This document shows, piece after piece, positions 56,650 to 64,000 of a DNA stretch of 64,000 bases. Numbering within the stretch: the first letter of the stretch is position 1; each line of letters opens with the position of its first letter. Source of the DNA: Dugong dugon (lineage: Eukaryota; Chordata; Mammalia; Sirenia; Dugongidae). The position numbers were made by a program, and so were the translations under genes. The DNA is taken from positions 20,506,501-20,570,500 of the forward strand of contig CM057476.1 of assembly GCA_030035585.1 (NCBI GenBank), given 5' to 3'. The notes below the pieces were generated by a model. That model ran no database searches and was not told the DNA's origin. It was given only the letters and a program-made list of their open reading frames with translations.

Positions 56650-57290
56650 TGGAGGAGAGCCTGATGATTGACCTTCTAGCTTCAGTTTGGCTCTGACAGA
56701 TAGGTATAGTAAGGAATTGATCCTTCCTGAGACAGCAATTGCTGATGGGAGAGAGGAATGGTTCAGGGATGTGAATGAGAAGAGCAGAGAAGCCAAACTA
56801 GGATTTTTTTATAGGCTTAGACTGTGGATCCAACCGCAGGGCCTCATTCTCAGTGGAGGGCCGGCTGCAGTGCCCCTTTGCTCTGCTCTCCAGCCAGTGG
56901 GAATCGCAGGTCCCAGTTTAATCTCCCGTTTTGACTCATCCTGAGTTACTCACTGCTTCCCACTTCCACTGCTTGAGGGCTTGGAGGGCTTCCTTCAGAG
57001 CAAAGTATCTTCCAAAGTCAAAGTTCCACGTGAAAGGGCAGTGAGCGCCACGGGGCAAAGCCTTCTTTAAACTACAAGTGTGATTAACACGATGATTACC
57101 CCCAGATAGCCCCGATACGGGAAGGCTTCTTGCGCCTTCTTGGCCACAGGGAGCTGCTGCTAATGGCCTTGAGGGCCAGTTCCTTTCATGCCTCAATCAG
57201 GCATGCATCAGGTTTTCTAATCCCCCATCCTCTAAGAATTACAGACTCTCATGCTAAAAAGAATTCAGAGCATCCAACCCACACCCTCAT
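56650..57290. other. Intergenic, no recognised element
   Basis: Moderately GC-rich unique-looking DNA with no repeat or exon that I recognise. Confidence 0.35.
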
Positions 57291-57295
57291 TCTTA

Positions 57296-57497
57296 TTGTT
57301 GTTGTCGTTAGTTGCTGTAGATTCCGACTCATGGTGACCCCAAGTGTGCAGAGTAGTGCTGCTCCATAGGGTTTTCAAGTTGTGATCTTTCAGAAGCAGA
57401 TCGCCAGGCCTGTCTTCCCAGGCACCTCTGGGCTGGTTCTAACTGAGAAGCCTTTGGCTTGTAGTCGATTCCTTAACTGTTTGCGCCACCCAGGGAA
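57296..57497 (-). mobile_element. AfroSINE (long type)
   Basis: Antisense copy: GTTGTTGTCGTTAGTTGCTG tail, CAGATCGCCAGGCCTGTCTT, TTTGCGCCACCCAGGG head. Confidence 0.9.
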
Positions 57498-57504
57498 ACC
57501 TACC

Positions 57505-57603
57505 CTCATTCTGGAGTGAGGAAACTGAGCTTTGAAGAAAAGAGTGGCTTGTCCAAGTTCATGGCCTACTCTCTGAACTCCTAATACAATGCTCTGCCTT
57601 CTC
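57505..57603 (-). mobile_element. MIR fragment
   Basis: GAGTGAGGAAACTGAGCTTT, GTGGCTTGTCCAAGTTCATG and CAATGCTCTGCCT match antisense MIR. Confidence 0.65.
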
Positions 57604-57639
57604 CAAAAACATTGTTCCAAACTCTTATAATTTCTTATA

Positions 57640-58375
57640 GAGTTAAACCTATACCTACTTTAAACCAACCAAAACCAAATCCATTGCCCCAACTTGATTC
57701 CAGCTCATAGTGGCCCTATAGGAGAGAGAAAAACTGTCCCACAGGGTTTCCAAGGAACAGCTGGTGGATTCAAACTGCCAGCCTTTTGGTTAGCAGCTGA
57801 ACGCTTAACCACTGCGCCACTAGGGCTCCATACCTACTTTATGGTCCAGCAACTCCACTCCTAAGTATTTACTCGGCAGAAGTGAAAACATAAGTCCACA
57901 AAAAATACTTGTACACAAATGTTTGTAACAGTTTTATTCATCATAATAACCAGAAACTAGTTCAACTCAAATGTCCATCAACAGGCAAATGGATAAACAA
58001 AACAAAAACAAAAAAAAAAGAAAATTTTTTTTTGCAGTGTGTTCATTCAATGGAATACTAATTAATAAGAAGGAACAAACTATTGATCCATGCTGAATCT
58101 CACAGACATTGAATTAAGAAAAATGGGCAAACATAAAAGAGTACATATTGTATTTTCCATTTATATGTAGCTCTAGAGTAGGCAAAGCTAATTAACCTAT
58201 GGTGACAGAAAACAAAGTGGTTGTCTGGAGCAGGAGAAGGGTGATTGACTACAAAGAAGCACGAGAGAAATTTCTGGGGTGCTGGCAATATTCTGTATCT
58301 TGACTGACATGGCGGTTACATTGGTCAAAGTTCACCAAACTGTACACTTAAAATCTGTGTATTTTTTTGTATGTC
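57640..58375 (+). mobile_element. L1 3' end with nested AfroSINE
   Basis: GGTCCAGCAACTCCACTCCT, CTCAAATGTCCATCAACAGG, TTCAATGGAATACTAATTAA, ACCAAACTGTACACTTAAAA. The SINE at 57663-57829 splits it. Confidence 0.75.
57663..57829 (-). mobile_element. AfroSINE (short type) with duplication
   Basis: Antisense copy. The 12-bp duplication ATACCTACTTTA lies at 57651-57662 and 57830-57841. Confidence 0.9.
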
Positions 58376-58558
58376 AGTTGTTGTTGTTGTTAGCTGCTGT
58401 CAAGTCAGCCCTGACTCATGGTGACCCCATGTGATCCATATGGCTTTCATTGGCTGATTTTCAGAAGTAGATCATCGGGCCTTTCTTCCCAGTCCATCTT
58501 GTCTGGAAGCTCCGCCAAAACCTGTTCAGCATCGCAGCAACTCGCAAGCCTCCACAGA

Positions 58559-58835
58559 ACAGGTGGTGGCTGCACATGAGGTGCATTGGCTGGGAATCCA
58601 ACCCAGATATCCCACGTAATAAAAAAAAAAAACCCTTGCAGTTGAGTCAATTCCAACTCATAGAGACCCTACAGGATAGAGTAAAACTGCCCCATAGAGT
58701 TTCCAAGGAGCACCTGGTGGATTTGAACTGCTGACCTTTTGGTTAGTAGCTGTAGCTCTTAACCACTACGCCACCAGGACAGGTGGTGGCTGCACATGAG
58801 GTCCATTGGCTGGGAATCCAACCCTGATGTCCCAC
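58559..58835 (+). repeat. 57-bp direct repeat flanking an AfroSINE
   Basis: 58559-58615 and 58779-58835 start with ACAGGTGGTGGCTGCACATG and match over 57 bp with three differences. This is much longer than the 9-13-bp duplications of the other SINEs here. Confidence 0.85.
58616..58778 (-). mobile_element. AfroSINE (short type) between 57-bp repeats
   Basis: Antisense copy with an A run at the tail side, CCCTTGCAGTTGAGTCAATT, and CTACGCCACCAGG at the head. Confidence 0.9.
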
Positions 58836-58869
58836 ATGGAAAGTAACAATTCTACCACTGAACCACCTC

Positions 58870-59575
58870 AATAAAGGTTTGTTTGTTTTTTTTTAAAGGA
58901 CAAGCCCTTACGTTTGCATTGTTCTTTTCTGTTAGCAGAGCATTTCTCCACCTCTCATCTCACAAGAACCTCACAGCAACCTCACGGGCAGGGCAGGGGA
59001 CACTGTCTCCATCTTACAGCAGAGAAAAATGAGACTGAGAGGCAGCAGCCTCACCACCGGGGACTGGTTCTGGACGGGTATCAGCGTCCCTGTGGTCACA
59101 GGACGGAAGAGTATGCAGCTCACCCCTCAGCTGTCAAACACACTCTATTTCAGAGAGTCAGGGACTTGGGAGTCCCACGGCAAATCCATGGCAGACTTGG
59201 GACTAGGGCCCTAGCCCCTGGCTCGTGGCCCCTGTGCTCCCCCCACCCACAGGGCCGTGAACCTCCCCACTATCCTTTCCTGCTCCTCTCCCCACTCTCA
59301 GCAGGGCCCTGCTACAGCTGCCCCGGGCTCTCTCTGGCTCCCTCTGGGGTCTCCAACCCTGCCGTCCCCAAGCAAAGCCCCAAGACCAAGTTCTATCCCC
59401 TTCCTTTGCCATCTAAACTCTGGGCTCCTCAGGCCCTGCCCTCAGCTAGTTGTCAAGGACTATGCAGTTCTAATGAGCTCATCCACAGGGTGATTCTTGA
59501 TGGAACAGTTCCTGGCATTATTCCACCAAAGGACATCGGCCAGAGCAAGCCCTTAGTAATGAAAGCCACACTGAA
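58870..59575. other. Intergenic, mostly unassigned
   Basis: Antisense MIR-like text at about 58965-59050 (CATCTTACAGCAGAGAAAAA). A 221-codon open frame across the region shows no domain or splice context. Confidence 0.4.
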
Positions 59576-59579
59576 ATAA

Positions 59580-60640
59580 GCAATCATTTGCTACCTATAA
59601 GATGTCAAAAGGATTAATAATGCCCAGTGTTGGCGAGCATAAGAGAAAATAGGCACCCTCACACACTCTTAGTGGGGTATAGATTTTGTTTAGTTTATAA
59701 CAGTATCTCTCCAGTCTTTAAATGTGTGCCCTCTGGCCTGGCACTTCCAACTTCTAGATGTCTATCCTGTAGAAATACTCACACAAGTGAACAAAAATGT
59801 TCAGCATATGTTAGTTGTTATAGTGAACAACTAGAAAAAACCTAAACGTCCTCTCTAGGGGATTGGTTATTGTTGTTGCTAGGTGCTGTCAAGTCAATTT
59901 TGACTCACAGCAAGTCCTGACAGAGTAGAACTGCTCCATAGGGTTTCCTAGACTGTAATCTCTATAGGAGCAGCTCGCCAGGTCTTTCTCCCGTGCAGCT
60001 GCTGGGTGGGTTTGAATCGCCAACCTTTCTGCTATTACCACTTAACCACTGTGCCACCAGTGCTCCTCAGAGTATTAGTTAGAATCTGGAATATTATAGA
60101 GTTTTATTCACATAGCAATATATTGAGGAAGACTTTCCTATATGTTAATGACTGTCTTGTTGGTCACTAGTATTCCACAGTATATATGAGCAGTACCTGA
60201 CTGAACCAGTGTTTCTCTTTTACAAGGGTGACAGCTCTCCAGGAAAGGAGGTGAAAAATACATATGTAAATTTCCAATAATAGGGGACTCATTAAATAAA
60301 CATAAATATATCCATATGCTAGAACAATGTGTGGCCATTAAAAAGAATGTGGTAGAACCACAAAATGTTATACATATTCCGATCCCAGTTTGTAAATATG
60401 TGATGCTTATTTATAAATATATACTATAAATATTAATATATTTAACATTTACGTATATTAAATTTAATATATATTTTCAAGTCTGAAAGAACATATACAA
60501 CAAATGCTAACAGTGGCAATTTATAGAATATGGGCTTAAAAGCAGATTTTTTTTCTTTTGTCTGCCTGCATTTTTTCAAATAAATCAATTTTTTAAATAA
60601 ATTAATGTACTGCAAGCATAATTAGAAAAAACAAATGAAT
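59580..60640 (+). mobile_element. Old LINE (L1-like) 3' region with nested AfroSINE
   Basis: ATGCCCAGTGTTGGCGAGCA, CTTCCAACTTCTAGATGTCT, ATTAAATAAACATAAATATA, TGGCCATTAAAAAGAATGTG. The SINE lies at 59868-60067. The end is AT-rich. Confidence 0.65.
59868..60067 (-). mobile_element. AfroSINE
   Basis: Antisense copy: ATTGTTGTTGCTAGGTGCTG, GGTTTCCTAGACTGTAATCT, TGTGCCACCAGTGCTCCT. Confidence 0.9.
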
Positions 60641-60675
60641 ATGGGCAGAACTCACGTCTAAACTGGCCTCAAACT

Positions 60676-61063
60676 GATGTTGTTAGTAGCCATCAAGTCA
60701 GCTCCAATTTATGGTGACCCTATATACAGAACAAAATGTTGCCTAGTCCTGCACCATCTACACAATCTTGGTATGCTCAAGTCCATTGTTGCAGTCACTG
60801 GGTATTTTGAAGGCCTTCCAGCCTAGGGGGCTTATCTTCCAGCACTCTCTCAGACATATTCTGTTGGGATCCATACGATTTTCAATATCTGATTTTTGGA
60901 AGTAGATCTCCAGGCCTTTCTTCCTAGTCTGTCTTAGTCTGTAAGTTATGCTGAAACCTGTCCACCATGGATGACGCTGCTGGTACTTGAAATACTGGTG
61001 GCATAGCTTCCAGCATCATAGCAACACGCAAGCCACCACAGTGCAACACACTGACAGATGGGT
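60676..61063 (-). mobile_element. RTE deletion derivative (5' end joined to 3' end)
   Basis: Antisense: 3' end first (GATGTTGTTAGTAGCCATCA), then AGATCTCCAGGCCTTTCTTC and GGCATAGCTTCCAGCATCAT up to the 5' end (CACACTGACAGATGGG). No coding region remains. Confidence 0.8.
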
Positions 61064-61365
61064 GATGGGCCCTCAAACTACGGTATGTTTTAGGGGCTGT
61101 GCGCTGAACAGGAGGTGACTCTGCTGGCAAGTTTTGCTTTGGGTCTTTTTCCAATTAACAAGACGGCAGCCTGATATTTTGGTTCATTAATCCAAGGTTG
61201 CAATTTTTATAATGCCTTATAAAGAGAGAAGGAACTTCCGATAAGTGCAGGTGTAAGTAGAAGACAATCCCAGAAGATTACGCCCTATTTGGAATTTAAC
61301 ATGTATTTGTTAGTATCTCTGAGGAACCAAGAAAGGCTTTACGAAAGAAGCAACATAAATATGTG

Positions 61366-61368
<3 letters not shown>

Positions 61369-61410
<42 letters not shown>
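61369..61410 (+). repeat. (GT)21 microsatellite
   Basis: 21 uninterrupted GT units, followed by ACATATATATA and a T run. Likely length-variable between individuals. Confidence 0.97.
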
Positions 61411-61412
<2 letters not shown>

Positions 61413-61533
61413 ATATATATAATTTTTTTTTTTTTTTACAAAATCAGTGAGTGTCTTATTACTATATTAAATTATTGAAATCAAGTCAAAGGAAAGTTGA
61501 TGGAGTGGTCTGGGCTCAGTGGTTGGCACACTT

Positions 61534-62485
61534 CTTTTTTTGTGTGTGGCAAAATATATATAATGAAAAAATTGCCATTTTAACCATTTTTAAGTGTTCA
61601 ATTCAGTGGCATTAATTACCATCTCCACTATCTATTTCCAAAATTTGCTCAGTATCCTAAACAGAAATTCCATGTCTTTTAAGCAATACCTCCCCATTCC
61701 TCTCTCCTCTCAGCTCCTGGTAACCACTAATAAACTTTGGTCTCTGTGCATTTGCCTGTTCTAAATATTTCACGTAAGCAGGATCATACAATAGTTGTCC
61801 TTTTGTGTCTGGCTTGTTTCACTCAGCATAATGTTTTCAAGGTTCATCCAGGTTGTAGCATGAATCAGAACTTCATTTCTCTTTATGGCTGAGTAATATT
61901 CCATTCTATGTATGTACCACATTTTGTTTATCCATTTATCTGTTGATGTCTGTTGACGGACACCTGGGTTGTTTCCACCTTTTGGCTATTCTGAATAATG
62001 CTGTTATGAACATTGGTGTACAAGTGTCTGTTTGATTCCCCGCTTTCAAGTCTTGGAGGTATATATCGAGGTGTGGAATTTCCAGGTCACATGGTAATTC
62101 TATGTTTAACTTGTTGAAGAGCCACCAAACTGTTTTCCACAGTGCCTGCACCATTTTACATATTTTACATTCCCACCAACAATGCATGAGAGTTTCAGTT
62201 CCTCCACATCCTCTCCAACACTTGCTATTTTCCTTTTTTTTAGTAATAGCCATCCCAGGGGTTAAAAAAAAGCTGGGTGGCACAAGTGGTTTGGCTGCTA
62301 AGCCGAAGGTTGGTGGTTCAAATCCAGCCAGCACCTCCATGGAAGAAAGGCCTGGAGAACTGCTTCTGCAAAGATTAGTATAGAAAACCCTATAGAGCCG
62401 TCTACTCTGTAACACAATTGGTTGCCATGAGTTGGGGACTGACAAGTGGGTGTTAAGTAGTATCTCATTGTGGTTTTGATTTGCA
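61534..62485 (-). mobile_element. L1 3' end (ORF2 C-terminus and 3' UTR) with nested AfroSINE
   Basis: Antisense L1. On the minus strand the ORF2 C-terminus reads CWRGCGGTETLMHCWWECK, LPCDLEIPHLDIY, CTPMFITALFRIAKRWKQP and CPSTD. The left end is the 3' UTR. L1 resumes after the SINE at AAGTAGTATCTCATTGTGGT. It is less rearranged than its relative at 3665-4735. Confidence 0.88.
62269..62445 (+). mobile_element. AfroSINE nested in L1
   Basis: AGCTGGGTGGCACAAGTGGT head, GGTGGTTCAAATCCAGCCAG, tail GAGTTGGGGACTGAC. It extends an antisense open frame into a fused 223-codon frame that is not a gene. Confidence 0.85.
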
Positions 62486-62589
62486 AAAAAAAAAAAAGGA
62501 TAAATTTTAATGGCATAACAGGTAGAGGGAACTGCATAAACAAAGGCATGGGGGCATGAAGAGTCTCGTTTGGATGGATATTTTTTGTA

Positions 62590-63140
62590 TCTATTCATAT
62601 AATTCAATAAATATTTATTGAATGCCTCTATGTGCCAGACACACTGTTCTGGGCACTAGAGAGACAGCAGTGAAAAAACACAGTCCCTATTCACATTCTC
62701 CACCACTTGTCTGTCAGCATGTTGTACTGGGGTGGCTTGCGTGTTGCTGCAATGCTAGAAGCTATGCCTCCAGTGCTATATGCATGCCACAATGCCTGGC
62801 ACATAGTAAATGTTCAGTTAATATGGCAATACTACTACTAATAAAAATAGTAGCATATAGCTCCTACTATGTACCTGGAATTGTGAAGAATGCTGAGAAT
62901 ACAAAGACAGATAAAACTAGACCCATACCTCTGAAGACTCAGAGACTAGTGTGGGGAAGACAACAAGGAAACAGATGACCTGCATATCCACACAGAGGGA
63001 CACCTGCTATGACAAAGATATCCACATTGTGCTTTGAAGCAGCCAGAAGAGCAAAAATTGGGACTATTCTCTAGGAGACAGAGGGTCAAGGAAGCTACCT
63101 GAGAGTGAGGTAAGGTCCTCTGGAAAGATCAATGATAATG
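62590..63140 (+). mobile_element. L2-like sequence with an RTE 5' fragment
   Basis: TTATTGAATGCCTCTATGTG, CACTGTTCTGGGCACTAGAG and ACAGCAGTGAAAAAACACAG are L2-like. At 62707-62785 lies an RTE 5' fragment (GGGGTGGCTTGCGTGTTGCT). Confidence 0.6.
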
Positions 63141-63274
63141 ATCCAGGGAAAAGGAGCAAACCCGGAGAGCCAGACAGAAGGCACAGCACCAGACAAGGAG
63201 CACTATTACACAGTGGTGCTCAGTAAATACTTACTAAATGAGAGGAGCCTGGGGTGGAAGGCTATCTTAGTTAT

Positions 63275-63597
63275 TGTTATGGATTGAATTGTGTCCCCTA
63301 AAAATTGTGTATCAACTTGTCCACCATTTTGTGATCTGATGTGATTATCCTATGTGTTGTAAATCCTAACCTCTATGACATTAATGAGGCAGGATTAGAG
63401 GCAGTTATGTTAATGAGGCAGGACTCAATCTACAGGATTAGGTTGTATCTTGAGTCAATCTCTTTTGAGACATAAAAGAGAGACATAAGCAGAGAGGAGA
63501 GGGACATCTTTACCACCAAGCAAGAAGAGCCAGGAATGGAGCATACCTTTTGGACCTGGGATCCCTGGGCTGAGAAGCTCCTAGACCAAGGGAAGAT
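63275..63597 (+). mobile_element. 5' part of a MaLR-like LTR, sense
   Basis: Starts TGTTATGGATTGAATTGTGT and follows the LTR at 26672 up to GACCAAGGGAAGATTG, then stops abruptly where an antisense LTR continues. The 3' third is missing. Confidence 0.8.
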
Positions 63598-64000
63598 TGC
63601 TGCTATAACAGAAATACCACAAGTGGACGGTTTTAGCAAACAGAAATTTATATTCTCTCACAGTTTAGAAGGATAGAAGTCTGAAATCAGGGGGCCAGCC
63701 CCAGTGGAAGGCTTTCTTTCTTTGTTGGCTGGGGGAAGGTCCTTGTCATCAATCTTCTCCTGGTCTAGGAGCTCCTTATCACAGGGATCCCTGGTCTAAA
63801 GGACATGCTCCACTCCCAGCTCTTCTTTCTTGGTGGTAGTAGGCCCTCCCTCTTTGCTGACTTCTTTTTTTAAATCTCCTGTAAGATAAAAGGTGATGCA
63901 GTCCACACGCCAGGGAAACACCTCTTAGATTAGGGCTGTGACATGAATAAGGATGTCACATCCCACCCTAATCCTCAATAACATGACCTAATCCTGCCTC
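63598..64000 (-). mobile_element. MaLR-like LTR, antisense, runs off the window
   Basis: CTGCTATAACAGAAATACCA, TTTATATTCTCTCACAGTTT, CAGCCCCAGTGGAAGGCTTT, ACTCCCAGCTCTTCTTTCTT: same family as 52181-52660. Its first bases (ATCTTAGTTAT) appear to sit at 63264-63274, left of the sense piece. Confidence 0.8.

Larger units (their letters stand above)
58377..58868 (-). mobile_element. SINE with tRNA-Gly-like head, second copy, carrying an AfroSINE
   Basis: Same order as the element at 17033: plus-strand GTTGTTGTTGTTGTTAGCTG tail, RTE-like body (AGTAGATCATCGGGCCTTTC, GCAGCAACTCGCAAGCCTCC), and a tRNA-Gly-like head (minus strand GGTGGTTCAGTGGTAGAATT). An AfroSINE sits at 58616-58778 between two copies of a 57-bp stretch of the host. 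Confidence 0.75.

Noticed and set aside
58914-59579. 221-codon plus-strand open frame
   Set aside because: Low-information peptide in unassigned intergenic DNA that includes MIR-like text; no evidence of coding constraint.
61936-62607. 223-codon minus-strand open frame
   Set aside because: It is the C-terminus of L1 ORF2 read through a nested AfroSINE, not a host gene.

Overview
This window is vertebrate nuclear DNA, almost certainly from an afrotherian mammal and most likely an elephant or close relative. The evidence is a very dense population of AfroSINE-type tRNA-derived SINEs, a young RTE-type LINE whose 3' end matches the SINE tails, and a background of MIR, L2, old L1, MER5-like hAT elements and MaLR-like LTRs. 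There is no sign of bacterial, phage or plasmid sequence. The taxonomic call is my recognition of repeat families, not a database result.

The one protein-coding gene I can support is the 5' half of SLC5A1 (sodium/glucose cotransporter SGLT1), on the minus strand. Nine exons are placed with GT/AG junctions and a continuous reading frame: exon 1 at 44492-44644, exon 2 at 38187-38258, exon 3 at 13408-13512, exon 4 at 12461-12520, exon 5 at 11008-11112, exon 6 at 5887-5992, exon 7 at 3317-3397, exon 8 at 1732-1952 and exon 9 at 1369-1504. They encode 346 residues plus one base of the next codon. With a constant offset of +6 relative to human SGLT1, the sequence aligns without gaps from TM0 onward. 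The remaining exons lie beyond the left edge. Intron 2 is very long (24.7 kb) and intron 8 very short (227 bp).

Layout: 1-1368 is part of intron 9 with nested AfroSINEs. 1369-13512 holds exons 9 to 3 in a compact cluster. 13513-38186 is intron 2, full of RTE, L1, L2, MIR, LTR and SINE copies. 38187-44644 holds exon 2, intron 1 and exon 1. 44440-45010 is GC- and CpG-rich and holds the start codon in a perfect Kozak context, an HNF1-like site and a GC box, so it is the likely promoter. 45010-64000 is upstream intergenic DNA with repeats only: a 1.5-kb RTE reverse-transcriptase fragment, a ~480-bp GGAT array, L1 and L2 fragments, and two LTR loci.

I found no undescribed multi-gene system. The points most worth a second look are an alanine at the sugar-site position equivalent to human SGLT1 Thr287, a SINE lineage with a tRNA-Gly-like head fused to RTE 5' and 3' sequence, a small terminal-inverted-repeat element in intron 5, an inverted LTR pair at the right edge, and several nested or inverted retrotransposon insertions with readable target-site duplications.
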